Position numbers and translations under genes: made by a program. Shown one piece after another: positions 36,073 to 45,404 of a DNA stretch of 64,000 nt. Numbering within the stretch: the stretch's first letter is position 1; each line of letters begins with the position of its first letter. The stretch is from Neobacillus vireti (GTDB taxonomy: Bacteria > Bacillota > Bacilli > Bacillales > Cytobacillaceae). The notes under the pieces were generated by a model. That model was not told the origin of the DNA and did not search any database. It saw only the letters and a program-made list of their open reading frames with translations. The DNA lies in contig NZ_LDNB01000002.1 in the NCBI RefSeq assembly GCF_001026695.1, positions 309,555 through 373,554 on the forward strand, in the 5' to 3' direction.

Positions 36073-37011
36073 ATGTCCAACTCTAAGGCTTATGGAGAAG
36101 CAGCCATAGATAATGGTGCTGGGAGCCTGAATTCTACTATAGAAAAAACCTCTGTATGGAAAGACTTTACGGCCTTAATCAAAATTGGAATTGTCAATTC
36201 AAATCTCATTACCACCTTTACTGGATTATGGCTTGCACTTCATTTTACTGGTCAGAGCTTCCTAAATAATTTAGATATCGTGTTTTTTACGGTTGCAGGC
36301 TCCTCCCTTATCATTGCAGGATCGTGTGCAATTAATAATTATGTTGATCGTGATATTGATCATTTAATGGAAAGAACGAAGGAAAGACCTACGGTTACTG
36401 GGAAAGTGCTTCCTGCGAAAGTTCTCCTATTAGGTATTATCCTGATTGGACTGGGAACACTGTTTTTATTCTTTACAACGATGACTGCAACAGTAATTGG
36501 ACTGCTTGGAGTTTTTAGTTATGTTTTCTTGTACACGTTATGGTCTAAGCGGCAATTGGTTTCTAATACAATTATTGGAAGTATCTCAGGTGCTGTGCCG
36601 CCGCTAATAGGCTGGGCTGCAGTAGATGCAAACCTTGATATCATGGCATGGGCATTGTTTGTCCTCATGTTTGTTTGGCAGCCACCGCATTTTTACGCTC
36701 TGGCGATGAGGAGAGTAAAAGAATATAGAGCAGCTGGAGTTCCAATGCTGCCTGTAGTGAAGGGTTTTAAAACAACTAAAATCCACATTGTAGTCTGGGT
36801 TGCGGCACTGTTGCCAATCCCATTTTTTCTAACCAAATTAGGAATCCCATTTCTAATTCTCGCTACCGTGTTAAATATTGGCTGGCTGGTATTAGGGATT
36901 TATGGATATAAGATCAAAGATGACATTAAGTGGGCAAAACTAATGTTTGTATACTCTTTGCAATATTTAACTATTATTTTTGTAGCGATGGTCATTGTTA
37001 CATTAATTTAG
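36073..37011 (+). CDS. ctaB: Protoheme IX farnesyltransferase (heme O synthase)
   Basis: CtaB adds a farnesyl group to heme B, giving heme O, the substrate of CtaA. The 312-residue UbiA-type prenyltransferase has about eight helices, the first Asp-rich motif [15 protein letters not shown] and a second conserved block near YTLWSKR. AGGAGGAG precedes the ATG. It leads the oxidase operon, 85-110 bases ahead of ctaC. Confidence 0.95.
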   Translation: MSNSKAYGEAAIDNGAGSLNSTIEKTSVWKDFTALIKIGIVNSNLITTFTGLWLALHFTGQSFLNNLDIVFFTVAGSSLIIAGSCAINNYVDRDIDHLMERTKERPTVTGKVLPAKVLLLGIILIGLGTLFLFFTTMTATVIGLLGVFSYVFLYTLWSKRQLVSNTIIGSISGAVPPLIGWAAVDANLDIMAWALFVLMFVWQPPHFYALAMRRVKEYRAAGVPMLPVVKGFKTTKIHIVVWVAALLPIPFFLTKLGIPFLILATVLNIGWLVLGIYGYKIKDDIKWAKLMFVYSLQYLTIIFVAMVIVTLI

Positions 37012-37119
37012 TTTTGTTTCACGATTCTTTTCCGAACCGGAAAAGAATGATCTACATACTTCTTTGATCTACCAGAAAAAATTATCAATTTAAAAGTGAA
37101 AGAGGGGTTTGATTTAGCT

Positions 37120-38190
37120 ATGAAAAGGCTTGCAAAATGGCGCCTATTACCGTTATTTGCGATTTTAGCGCTTGTGCTTTCCGGATGCCGCGGTGAAAAC
37201 TTTGTTTCGGCGTTAAGGCCTGCCGGTGAAGTTGCAGATATGCAATTTGGGTTAATGAAGCTAAGTACGTATGTTATGATTGGGGTTATCCTTGTCGTAA
37301 TGATTATTTTTGTGATCATCTTTTTCCGCTTTAGACGAAGAGATGATAAAGATGAAACGATTCCAAAACAGGTGGAAGGAAGTCACACATTAGAAATTAT
37401 CTGGACTGCTATTCCGATTCTCTTACTCTTAATCCTGGCTGTCCCAACTGTTTCTGCTACATTTAGACTTGCAGATGTTTCACCAATGGATAAGAAAAAT
37501 TCAGATGCTCTTGTTATTAATGTTCGTTCCCATTTATATTGGTGGGATTTTGAATATCCAGATCAAAAGCTTGTAACGAGCCAGGAACTGGTAGTTCCAA
37601 CGAATGAAAGAGTTTATTTTAACCTTAAATCATTAGATGTAAAACATTCATTCTGGATTCCTGCCGCTGGCGGTAAATTAGATACCAATACGGATAATAT
37701 CAATAAATTTTGGTTAGAGTTTGATGACAAGCGTTCAAATGAAGCTGGAAACCTTTTCTATGGGAAATGTGCTGAGCTTTGCGGTCCGTCCCATGCGTTA
37801 ATGGACTTTAAAGTAAAAGCAATCAGCCGTGATAAGTTCGATGCGTGGGTTACGGCGATGCAGGATATTAAAGAGCCGCAAAAAGCACAGAGTGATTTAG
37901 CTGTTCAAGGTCAAGATATCTTTAATAAAAGCTGTATCGGCTGTCATGCTGTGACGCCTGAAAACAAAATGCCTGAAACTGCCCGCATGGCGCCTAACTT
38001 AACCAACTTTGGTGACCGCGCACGGATCGCTGGTATTTTAGATCATAATAAAGAGAAATTGAAACAGTGGATTAGTAATCCTGAAACCTATAAACCAGGT
38101 AATGAGATGACAGGGAAATATGGTGAATTATCTGATCAAGAGCTCGATGCAGTAGCAGAGTATTTAATGGGCTTAAAGGTTCAGGAATAA
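37120..38190 (+). CDS. ctaC: Cytochrome caa3 oxidase subunit II (cytochrome c fused)
   Basis: The 356-residue subunit has a lipoprotein signal ending at C23 (LSGC), two membrane helices, a cupredoxin domain with the CuA site (CAELCGPSHALM) and a fused C-terminal cytochrome c domain with CIGCH. The fused cytochrome marks the caa3 type. ATG at 37120 matches the family N-terminus but its GAGGGG site is 12-13 bases away; an in-frame GTG at 37096 is the alternative. Confidence 0.95.
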   Translation: MKRLAKWRLLPLFAILALVLSGCRGENFVSALRPAGEVADMQFGLMKLSTYVMIGVILVVMIIFVIIFFRFRRRDDKDETIPKQVEGSHTLEIIWTAIPILLLLILAVPTVSATFRLADVSPMDKKNSDALVINVRSHLYWWDFEYPDQKLVTSQELVVPTNERVYFNLKSLDVKHSFWIPAAGGKLDTNTDNINKFWLEFDDKRSNEAGNLFYGKCAELCGPSHALMDFKVKAISRDKFDAWVTAMQDIKEPQKAQSDLAVQGQDIFNKSCIGCHAVTPENKMPETARMAPNLTNFGDRARIAGILDHNKEKLKQWISNPETYKPGNEMTGKYGELSDQELDAVAEYLMGLKVQE

Positions 38191-38221
38191 TAGGGGAATT
38201 GGTTGAAAGGGAGGTAAAATT

Positions 38222-40090
38222 GTGAGTACCATTGCACAAAAAAAAGGATTCGGCGGAACAATATGGGACTTTTTAACAACAGTTGACCATAAAAAAATTG
38301 CCATCCTATATCTTATTGCAGGCGGATTTTTCTTCGTTGTCGGCGGACTTGAGGCTGTATTCATCCGTGTTCAACTTGCAGTGCCAAATAATGATTTTGT
38401 AAGTGCTGGAGCATTTAACCAAATTATCACTATGCACGGAACAACGATGATTTTCTTGGCAGCCATGCCGCTTTTATTTGCTTTTATGAATGCGGTCATG
38501 CCGCTGCAGATTGGCGCTCGTGACGTAGCGTTTCCGTTTGTAAATGCACTCGGATTTTGGTTGTTCTTTTTCGGTGGAATATTCCTTAACCTTTCATGGT
38601 TTCTAGGCGGAGCACCAGACGCTGGCTGGACATCTTATGCTTCACTAGCGATTCATTCTAAAGGTCATGGTGTTGACTTCTATGTCCTTGGTTTGCAGAT
38701 TGCCGGACTTGGAACGCTGATTGGTGGAATAAACTTCCTGGTTACGATTATTAATATGCGCGCACCTGGTATGACTTATATGAGGATGCCGTTATTTACT
38801 TGGTCTACCTTTGTTGCCTCGGCGATGATTTTATTTGCTTTCCCGCCATTAACTGTCGGCTTGACATTAATGATGTTCGACCGTTTATTCGGCGCTAATT
38901 TCTTCGAAGTGGCAATGGGTGGTAATACTGTAATTTGGGAACATCTTTTCTGGATCTTCGGTCACCCTGAAGTTTACATTTTGATACTGCCAGCTTTCGG
39001 TATTTTCTCGGAAATTTTCGCTATCTTCTCCAGAAAACGACTATTTGGTTATTCATCCATGGTGTTTGCAACCGTGTTAATTGGTTTCTTAGGATTCATG
39101 GTATGGGCTCACCATATGTTCACAACTGGTTTAGGACCTGTAGCAAATGCTATTTTTGCCGTTGCTACAATGGCGATTGGTGTACCAACCGGTATTAAAA
39201 TATTTAACTGGCTGTTTACAATGTGGGGCGGTAGTGTGAAGTTCACAACACCAATGTACTATGCCTTTGGGTTTATCCCATCTTTTGTCTGTGGTGGGGT
39301 AACAGGGATAATGGTTGCAACTGCAGCTGCCGACTACCAGTATCATGATACGTATTTTGTCGTTGCACACTTTCACTACGTTATTGTTGGTGGTGTTGTG
39401 CTGGCGATTCTTGCAGCTACCCATCTTTGGTGGCCGAAAATGTTTGGTACAATGTTAAATGAGACATTAGGAAAGATTACCTTCTGGTTTTTCTTTATTG
39501 GTTTCCATTTAACATTCTTTATCCAGCATTTCTTAGGTCTTTGGGGAATGCCGCGCCGTGTATTTACTTACCTTCCAGGACAGGGGTTTGACTTTTCAAA
39601 TTTAATCAGTTCGGTTGGCGCAGCATTCATGTCCATTGGTGTCTTAGTACTTCTATATAACATAATTATGACTTCTGTTAAAAATGTTAAAGTTGGAAAT
39701 GACCCGTGGGGCGATGGAAGAACACTTGAATGGTCAATTCCATCACCACCGCCATTCTACAACTTCAAGCAGCTGCCGCTCGTTCGTGGTTTAGATGCTT
39801 TCTGGTTAGAAAAAATGGCAGGTAAAAAAGGCATGACACCTGCGGAACCGCTTGGTGATATTCATATGCCAAATGCTTCATTCATTCCGTTTATGATTTC
39901 ACTTGGATTATTTATTGCTGCCTTTGGAGCGATGTATCATAAAAATCACGCATGGGGACTCCCAGTCATCATCTTGGGCTTACTCGTAACCTTTGGATCA
40001 ATGTTCTTACGTTCCGTTAAAGATGACCACGGATTCCATATCCACAAGGAAGACTTAGTAGAAGATAACGAAAAGGGGGCTAAGGCATAA
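38222..40090 (+). CDS. ctaD: Cytochrome caa3 oxidase subunit I
   Basis: The 622-residue catalytic subunit reduces oxygen and pumps protons. It has 12 core helices plus the extension usual in Bacillus. The heme a ligand is in TMHGTTM, the CuB/tyrosine motif is HPEVY, further CuB histidines are in WAHHMF, and HDTYFVVAHFHYV holds the heme a3 and a ligands. GTG at 38222 follows GGGAGG. Its stop overlaps the ctaE start by one base (TAATG). Confidence 0.97.
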   Translation: MSTIAQKKGFGGTIWDFLTTVDHKKIAILYLIAGGFFFVVGGLEAVFIRVQLAVPNNDFVSAGAFNQIITMHGTTMIFLAAMPLLFAFMNAVMPLQIGARDVAFPFVNALGFWLFFFGGIFLNLSWFLGGAPDAGWTSYASLAIHSKGHGVDFYVLGLQIAGLGTLIGGINFLVTIINMRAPGMTYMRMPLFTWSTFVASAMILFAFPPLTVGLTLMMFDRLFGANFFEVAMGGNTVIWEHLFWIFGHPEVYILILPAFGIFSEIFAIFSRKRLFGYSSMVFATVLIGFLGFMVWAHHMFTTGLGPVANAIFAVATMAIGVPTGIKIFNWLFTMWGGSVKFTTPMYYAFGFIPSFVCGGVTGIMVATAAADYQYHDTYFVVAHFHYVIVGGVVLAILAATHLWWPKMFGTMLNETLGKITFWFFFIGFHLTFFIQHFLGLWGMPRRVFTYLPGQGFDFSNLISSVGAAFMSIGVLVLLYNIIMTSVKNVKVGNDPWGDGRTLEWSIPSPPPFYNFKQLPLVRGLDAFWLEKMAGKKGMTPAEPLGDIHMPNASFIPFMISLGLFIAAFGAMYHKNHAWGLPVIILGLLVTFGSMFLRSVKDDHGFHIHKEDLVEDNEKGAKA

Positions 40091-40719
40091 TGCAAGCTGA
40101 AGAAAAAATGACGTATGAAAAATGGCCTGCTGCGCCGGAGAAATCAACCCTTGAGGCAAAAAATAAATTTTTAGGATTTTGGTTATTCTTAGGGGGAGAG
40201 ACAACGCTGTTTGCGTCTCTCTTCGCGACCTACCTTGCATTAAAGGATAAGGTACCAAGCGCCGATGCGGCTTTAGCAAAGGATTTATTTGATTTACCAT
40301 TAACATTTGTCGCAACAATGCTTCTTTTAACGAGTTCATTAACAAGTGTTTATGCAATGTACCATATGAAAAACTTTGCGTTTAAAAAGATGATGGTTTG
40401 GCTCGGGCTTACAGTATTACTAGGTCTTGGTTTCCTTGGGACTGAGGTTTATGAGTTTAGCCACTATGTACACACATATAAACATACCTTTACAAGCAGT
40501 GCATTTGGATCTGCCTTCTATACATTAGTAGGTTTCCACGGTGCACACGTTGCCTTTGGTTTATGCTGGATTTTATCGTTGATGATCCGCAACTCAAAAC
40601 GCGGCTTAAGTCTTTACAATGCACCAAAGTTTTATGTTGCTAGTCTTTACTGGCACTTTATCGACGTGGTATGGGTGTTTATCTTTACAGTAGTTTATTT
40701 AATGGGAATGGTGGGATAA
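40090..40719 (+). CDS. ctaE: Cytochrome caa3 oxidase subunit III
   Basis: A 209-residue subunit with five membrane helices; FWLFLGGETTLFASLF and GFHGAHVAFG are typical of subunit III of the heme-copper oxidases. It overlaps ctaD by one base, so translation is probably coupled, and precedes ctaF by 4 bases. Confidence 0.95.
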   Translation: MQAEEKMTYEKWPAAPEKSTLEAKNKFLGFWLFLGGETTLFASLFATYLALKDKVPSADAALAKDLFDLPLTFVATMLLLTSSLTSVYAMYHMKNFAFKKMMVWLGLTVLLGLGFLGTEVYEFSHYVHTYKHTFTSSAFGSAFYTLVGFHGAHVAFGLCWILSLMIRNSKRGLSLYNAPKFYVASLYWHFIDVVWVFIFTVVYLMGMVG

Positions 40720-40723
40720 ACTG

Positions 40724-41059
40724 ATGACGAATCAACAATTAAATTCAGGTAACCCAAGTGTTGACATTGAATATCGCCGCCGCAAGAGTGCGGAGGAAAT
40801 GAGATATCAAGTAGTTTCGTTTTCGTTAATGATTTTCTTAACCTTAATTGCGTTTGCGTCAGTGGCAATTAAAGGGTTTACCTCATGGTTTACGGTGCCG
40901 TTTATCTTGCTTTTAGCGGCCGTACAGGTTGTATTTCAATTGTTTTATTTCATGCATATGAGCCATAAAGGTCATGAAGCTCCACAATTGTTTCTGTTTT
41001 CTGGAGTGTTTGTTGCTATACTTACGGTATTGACATTTGTAACCATCGTTTGGTGGTAA
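40724..41059 (+). CDS. ctaF: Cytochrome caa3 oxidase subunit IV
   Basis: A 111-residue small subunit with three membrane helices (about 30-48, 55-75, 85-108) and a charged N-terminal part. FYFMHMSHKGHEAPQ in the loop matches the CtaF/CyoD family. It ends the ctaBCDEF unit, followed by a terminator. Confidence 0.92.
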   Translation: MTNQQLNSGNPSVDIEYRRRKSAEEMRYQVVSFSLMIFLTLIAFASVAIKGFTSWFTVPFILLLAAVQVVFQLFYFMHMSHKGHEAPQLFLFSGVFVAILTVLTFVTIVWW

Positions 41060-41068
41060 GTTAAAAAG

Positions 41069-41100
41069 GAAAATCGGCGTTATGCCGATTTTCTTTTTTA
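41069..41100 (+). terminator. ctaF terminator
   Basis: AAAATCGGC / GCCGATTTT stem, GTTAT loop, then CTTTTTT. Confidence 0.85.
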
Positions 41101-41190
41101 AGAAGGTAAATACCATATCTTTTGCTTACTGTTTCTTTGATGGGAAAAATAAAGACAGGATTCTTTTACTATATTTCGAGGTGATATTTG

Positions 41191-42099
41191 GTGCTTACAT
41201 TAAATATTTTTGGTTTTAAAGCCCTTTGGAGCCCGTACTTTTTATTATTTATACTAGCAGTAATAGCTGGATATTTTCTCATTACCATTAAATTAAGAAC
41301 AAAATTTCAGGGAAGTGAGCCGTTAACTGTAAAACAAGCATCTTTGTTTTTAACTTCGATGGTTATTCTTTATGCTGTTAAAGGCTCTCCGCTGGATTTA
41401 ATGGGTCATTTAATGTTTTGGGTCCATGGGATAACCATGGTTGTTCTAGTATTATTGCTGCCACCATTGTTCATTGGCGGAATTCCGGCATGGCTTTGGA
41501 GAAGCATATTAGAAATTAAAGTTGTTAAATCTATATTCAAATTATTTACAAAACCTGTTATTGCTGTTCTTATATTTAATGGTTTGTTTTCTTTCTACCA
41601 TATACCGCTAATTTTTGACCATGTCATGCAGAATCGCTTTTACCATGGAGGCTATTCGGTCCTTTTATTTGTGGCAGCAATTTGTATGTGGTGGTCATTA
41701 ATCAGTCCGCTGCCGGAATATAAGCCATTAAGCGGGATTAAAAAAGTAGCATATTTATTTTCAAACAGTATGTTAATCACACCTGCTTGTGCACTGATTA
41801 TTTTTTCGGATTCTTCCTTATATGCAACCTATCATGACCCGGAAGTTTGGGGCAAGGTTATGAGCTTATGTGTTGGACCTTCGACATTTTCAGGTTTGAA
41901 CCTTAGTGGTCCGGAATTGTTTAGCTCTATGTCCGTGGTTGACGACCAACGACTTGGCGGTGTCGTGATGAAGATTATTCAGGAAATTATTTATGCTGTT
42001 GTTTTGGCACAAGTATTTTTTGAATGGTATCGTAAAGATCAAGAAGAATCAGAGAGCGATATGAATAAACAAATTTTAAATCCAACCCTTGTTGAATAA
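41191..42099 (+). CDS. ctaG: CtaG: cytochrome oxidase assembly membrane protein
   Basis: A 302-residue polytopic protein with about seven helices, of the Bacillus CtaG (caa3_CtaG) family, needed for CtaCDEF activity and thought to help copper delivery; unrelated to the Cox11-type CtaG. HGITMVVLVLLLPPLFIGG is a conserved block. GTG at 41191 follows GAGGTGAT; an adjacent TTG is too close to that site. A terminator separates it from ctaF. Confidence 0.9.
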   Translation: MLTLNIFGFKALWSPYFLLFILAVIAGYFLITIKLRTKFQGSEPLTVKQASLFLTSMVILYAVKGSPLDLMGHLMFWVHGITMVVLVLLLPPLFIGGIPAWLWRSILEIKVVKSIFKLFTKPVIAVLIFNGLFSFYHIPLIFDHVMQNRFYHGGYSVLLFVAAICMWWSLISPLPEYKPLSGIKKVAYLFSNSMLITPACALIIFSDSSLYATYHDPEVWGKVMSLCVGPSTFSGLNLSGPELFSSMSVVDDQRLGGVVMKIIQEIIYAVVLAQVFFEWYRKDQEESESDMNKQILNPTLVE

Positions 42100-42127
42100 A
42101 CTCCCATTCATTTGGGAGCTTTTTTTG
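42099..42127 (+). terminator. ctaG terminator
   Basis: CTCCCA / TGGGAG-type stem with a short loop and seven Ts. Confidence 0.8.
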
Positions 42128-42207
42128 TTGTCGGACAAGTTTTATTTGAATTGGATACGGAACTGCACTAAAATGAGGATAGAACTTATAAAAGAGAGGA
42201 ATTATAA

Positions 42208-42672
42208 ATGGATTCTTTACCGATTTTACCAACAATCAGTACCTCATTCATTGTTTTAAGTGCTATTACGGTAGCTATTGGCTGGTGGCAAATAAAACAA
42301 CGAAAAATTGAAGCCCACAAAAAGACGATGTTTTTTGCAGCTGTTTTTGCACTTATCTTTTTTATTATTTATGCATCAAGGACTATTTTTATCGGGAATA
42401 CCTCCTTTGGTGGTCCGGATGATATCAAAATCTATTACACCATCTTTTTAGTTTTTCATATTACGTTAGCTACGATTGGAGCGGTATTCGGGATTGTTTC
42501 GTTACTGACAGGATATAAAAATAAACTGTCTATCCACCGCAAGCTTGGCCCTATAACGAGTTTCATTTGGTTCTTTACAGCAATTACAGGGGTTGCTGTT
42601 TACCTATTGTTATATGTGTTCTACAAAGGCGGAGAGACCACGTCGATGATAAAGGCGATTCTTGGACTATAA
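42208..42672 (+). CDS. ctaM: DUF420 membrane protein (CtaM-like)
   Basis: A 154-residue protein with four to five membrane helices and conserved histidines (IEAHKKTMF, HITLATIG, SIHRKLGP). It belongs to DUF420; the Staphylococcus aureus member CtaM is required for heme A oxidase activity. Adjacent ctaG supports a role in caa3 maturation, which is inference. AGAGAGGAAT precedes the ATG. Confidence 0.82.
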   Translation: MDSLPILPTISTSFIVLSAITVAIGWWQIKQRKIEAHKKTMFFAAVFALIFFIIYASRTIFIGNTSFGGPDDIKIYYTIFLVFHITLATIGAVFGIVSLLTGYKNKLSIHRKLGPITSFIWFFTAITGVAVYLLLYVFYKGGETTSMIKAILGL

Positions 42673-42675
42673 TTG

Positions 42676-42710
42676 AAAAAGGCGCATGAATATTCATGCG
42701 TCTTTTCTTT
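42676..42710. terminator. Terminator between ctaM and ylbA
   Basis: GGCGCATGAA / TTCATGCGTC stem (one G:T) followed by TTTTCTTT; A-run on the left serves ylbA. Confidence 0.8.
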
Positions 42711-42712
42711 GT

Positions 42713-43072
42713 TTATTGAGCAAATTTGCTAACTTCTTCTTTCACTGTCTCAAGAATCTTTTTGCATGAATTCACAAGAGAAGGCGGGAAGTTTTCACCT
42801 TCACCATATTCGACGCCATGTGGATAATAATGCTTTCCAAGTAATGGTGTCATTAATTGAATCGTTGCCTTGAAAGTATCAACGTCCCCTTCAACCGCAT
42901 AGCCTTGAACCCGAAGGTAAAATACACCTTCTTTTAATTCAAACTTGCGATCATATGTAACACGTTCGTAGTCCCATTGACCTGCACGTACTAAACCGTG
43001 ATTATCCATTACCTCATCTAATCGGTTTAAATCTGCTTTTAACTTTTCGATACCCGTATTCTCGAATTTCAT
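42713..43072 (-). CDS. ylbA: YlbA (YugN-like family)
   Basis: A 119-residue soluble protein of the YugN-like family, with AGQWDYERVTYDRKF and GKHYYPHGVEYGEGE as conserved blocks. Function unknown. The ATG at 43072 lies 7 bases after AGGAGGG; an adjacent in-frame TTG would add one residue. Place before ylbB matches B. subtilis. Confidence 0.82.
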   Translation of the reverse strand: MKFENTGIEKLKADLNRLDEVMDNHGLVRAGQWDYERVTYDRKFELKEGVFYLRVQGYAVEGDVDTFKATIQLMTPLLGKHYYPHGVEYGEGENFPPSLVNSCKKILETVKEEVSKFAQ

Positions 43073-43259
43073 CAAAAATCCCTCCTAAAACGATTACCAT
43101 TACCCCTATGTTACCCATTTTCGGTATTACAGCAAGTATAATTCATTTTAATAATAGTTGAAAATGTTACAACTTGCAATGGATACATACAGCGAATAAA
43201 ACAATCTTGCTTGGAAAACCTATTATTTGATAATGCAATATGTAAAAAGGGGCGATACT

Positions 43260-43694
43260 ATGGGAAAAATTCGTGATATTATGACCGATGAGATTGAGTG
43301 CTGTACATTATTAGATAATATGTTTGAAGTCGCACTTAAAATGAAGGAATTAAATGTAGGAGCCATACCAATTGTAGATCAAGATAAACTAGTTGGGATG
43401 ATAACAGACCGGGATATTGTAATAAGAGGTGTTGCAGAAAAACACCCAGGTTCATCAAAAGTAGAAGCAATCATGAGTAGTGACCTGATAACTGTTACTC
43501 CCGATACATCCAGTAAAGAAGCGGCAAAGTTAATGGCAGAGCATCAAATCCGGAGATTACCTGTTGTTGAAGACGGGAAATTAATTGGAATTGTTTCACT
43601 TGGTGATTTTGCCATTAATGAATTAACCGATGACCAGGCAAAGGATGCACTTTCGGAAATATCCGAACAAAATTATAATGGTGTTCAACATTGA
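43260..43694 (+). CDS. ylbB: YlbB: CBS-pair protein
   Basis: A 144-residue protein of two CBS motifs (about 7-60 and 72-125): VGAIPIVDQDKLVGMITDRD and RRLPVVEDGKLIGIVSLGD. The ligand is not known; such modules bind adenine nucleotides. AAAGGGGCG precedes the ATG at 43260; the longer frame overlaps this site. It is followed by a terminator and repeat B2. Confidence 0.88.
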   Translation: MGKIRDIMTDEIECCTLLDNMFEVALKMKELNVGAIPIVDQDKLVGMITDRDIVIRGVAEKHPGSSKVEAIMSSDLITVTPDTSSKEAAKLMAEHQIRRLPVVEDGKLIGIVSLGDFAINELTDDQAKDALSEISEQNYNGVQH

Positions 43695-43729
43695 AAAAAT
43701 AATTTCAAAAATTTGCAGTTTATAATTAG

Positions 43730-43757
43730 ACAGGTACAAACTGTACCTGTTTTATTT
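43730..43757 (+). terminator. ylbB terminator
   Basis: ACAGGTACA / TGTACCTGT perfect 9-bp stem, AAC loop, then TTTATTTT. Confidence 0.85.
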
Positions 43758-43763
43758 TGGTTG

Positions 43764-43852
43764 TTAGGAAAAACATCCTAATAGGCATAAGTGCAGCTCC
43801 GTCTAAAGGAACAGCCTAACAGATTGGCAATCGACGAGTTTTCTTGCTAATG
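43764..43852 (+). repeat. Repeat family B, copy B2 (diverged)
   Basis: Shares with 29974-30065, in the same order, a TAGGAAAA/ATCCTA hairpin, the block AGGCATAAGTGCA, GCCTAAC, and GGCAATCG-CGAGTTTTCT ending in CTAATG. The central part is diverged. It lies in the 242-base gap between ylbB and ylbC. Confidence 0.65.
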
Positions 43853-43936
43853 ACTATTACTAATCAGGATATAGATGATATAATTAATGAATAATCAATA
43901 ATATGATTGAAAAAGTAATAGAGAGGGTGAAGACCC

Positions 43937-45007
43937 CTGCGAACTCTAAGTCGAATTTTGATACTTTCAGTAATTTTTTTAACAATTGGTTTTTATGTTA
44001 ACATAAATGAAAAAAGTGAAAATAATGTATTAATCAAGGAAGATCATACTTCAGAAATGAATCCAACCTTACCTGTGACCGACAATAAGACAAACAAGAA
44101 AACTGTTTCTGAAAAACCAAAAGAAGGATTAGCATTATTAATCGGAGAAGACGTCAATGCCTTAGAAAAACAACTCGGAGCACCTGCACGTGTTGATGAA
44201 TCTATGTATGGTTATCAATGGTATATTTATAATCAGGACTACAGCCGCTATGTACAGGTTGGTGTTGAAAATAATCAGGTTGTGACGATTTATGCTATTG
44301 GAGAAAGCTTAGATGTTGCTCCATTTGAGATCGGACAGCCGGTGGAGGAAATTTTCAATACCCAATATATTGATACAAATATTAATCTTGAACTAAACGG
44401 TAATTCCTATCGTTTTGAACTGAATGATAACGATTTAAATCTTCGGCCAATGGTTCAATTAGGTGATATTTATGTCCAGCTCTATATCGATAAGTTTACG
44501 GGGAACCTTTCGAGTGTGCGTTTTTTGAATGCACAAACGCTGATTAAGCAAAGGCCATATGAGCTTGTTTACAGCGGTGAATTAATCGAGCCTCTTGCTC
44601 CAAGTGAGGATACGTGGAAGATCATTGAATATGGTACGGCACAAGAGATATTTGATATTACCAATGTTTTACGAATGAGGCATAAGCTAAAGCCGCTGAT
44701 ATGGGACGAGATTACGGCTGAAGTCGCATTTGGACATAGCAAGGATATGTATGAAAACAATGATTTTTCTCATACCTCCAAGAAATTTGGCGATCTCGCT
44801 ACTCGACTAAAGACAGCGCAAGTTGAATTCGAGGCTGCTGGTGAAAATATTGCAGCCAAATATACAGATGGGCCTGCAGTGGTGGAAGGCTGGCTAAATA
44901 GTAAAGCTCACCGGGAATCATTATTAAATAAGGATTATTCGCATCTTGGAGTAGGGGTATATCAAAAGTTTTATACACAAAACTTTATTCAAAAGAATGA
45001 GCCATAA
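43937..45007 (+). CDS. ylbC: YlbC: membrane-anchored CAP-domain protein
   Basis: The protein has one N-terminal membrane anchor, a linker, a CAP-associated N-terminal domain (about 65-200, LIGEDVNALEKQLG) and a C-terminal CAP/SCP domain (about 225-350, with AAGENIAAKY and GWLNSKAHRESLL). Function unknown; CAP proteins act outside the cell. No ATG/GTG/TTG start stands at a ribosome binding site: GAGAGGG is 9 bases before CTG at 43937, giving RTLSR before the helix, whereas the TTG at 43958 has no site. The CTG start is proposed; 43958 is the conservative one. Confidence 0.78.
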   Translation: MRTLSRILILSVIFLTIGFYVNINEKSENNVLIKEDHTSEMNPTLPVTDNKTNKKTVSEKPKEGLALLIGEDVNALEKQLGAPARVDESMYGYQWYIYNQDYSRYVQVGVENNQVVTIYAIGESLDVAPFEIGQPVEEIFNTQYIDTNINLELNGNSYRFELNDNDLNLRPMVQLGDIYVQLYIDKFTGNLSSVRFLNAQTLIKQRPYELVYSGELIEPLAPSEDTWKIIEYGTAQEIFDITNVLRMRHKLKPLIWDEITAEVAFGHSKDMYENNDFSHTSKKFGDLATRLKTAQVEFEAAGENIAAKYTDGPAVVEGWLNSKAHRESLLNKDYSHLGVGVYQKFYTQNFIQKNEP

Positions 45008-45036
45008 AAAAGGTGACAATCCTGTCACCTTTTTTC
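45005..45036. terminator. Bidirectional terminator after ylbC
   Basis: AAAAGGTGACA / TGTCACCTTTT stem with ATCC loop, A-run before and T-run after. Confidence 0.88.
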
Positions 45037-45384
45037 AATCTCATAATGACTAAAAAAAAATTTATTTCCTACCCAGCAACCATAAACAATAATTACTTCC
45101 CCGACAGTAAAAGACTCAATTTTAATATCTTTTAAAATTGGTGTTTTCTTTTGGGCGATGACTATTTTTGTGTCTGTTTGGAGGTTAAGCGTTTGTACAA
45201 ATATGTAACGATGGTAATAAAAGCGTTGCTTCTCCTCAACAATACTTTTAATTTCCCCGGTTAAAACCGCTTCTTCCTTCACATTACTTAGAGCAAGCCA
45301 TTTCTCATCCTGTTCTTTCATTTCTTTTCTAGTCAACCAAAAAAAGTATAAACAAATGATTGGGATAACAATGGCGGTAACCAT
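45025..45384 (-). CDS. Hypothetical membrane-anchored protein
   Basis: A 119-residue protein with one N-terminal membrane helix (residues 3-17), a short coiled region, and a beta-rich domain (about 40-119) that could be an OB-like fold. I do not recognise a family and do not recall it in the B. subtilis ylb cluster. It lies 20 bases after the hot-dog thioesterase gene on the same strand, so the two may be one unit. GAGGGGTTTGATCAATA stands before the ATG. Confidence 0.6.
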   Translation of the reverse strand: MVTAIVIPIICLYFFWLTRKEMKEQDEKWLALSNVKEEAVLTGEIKSIVEEKQRFYYHRYIFVQTLNLQTDTKIVIAQKKTPILKDIKIESFTVGEVIIVYGCWVGNKFFFSHYEIEKR

Positions 45385-45404
45385 TATTGATCAAACCCCT
45401 CAAT

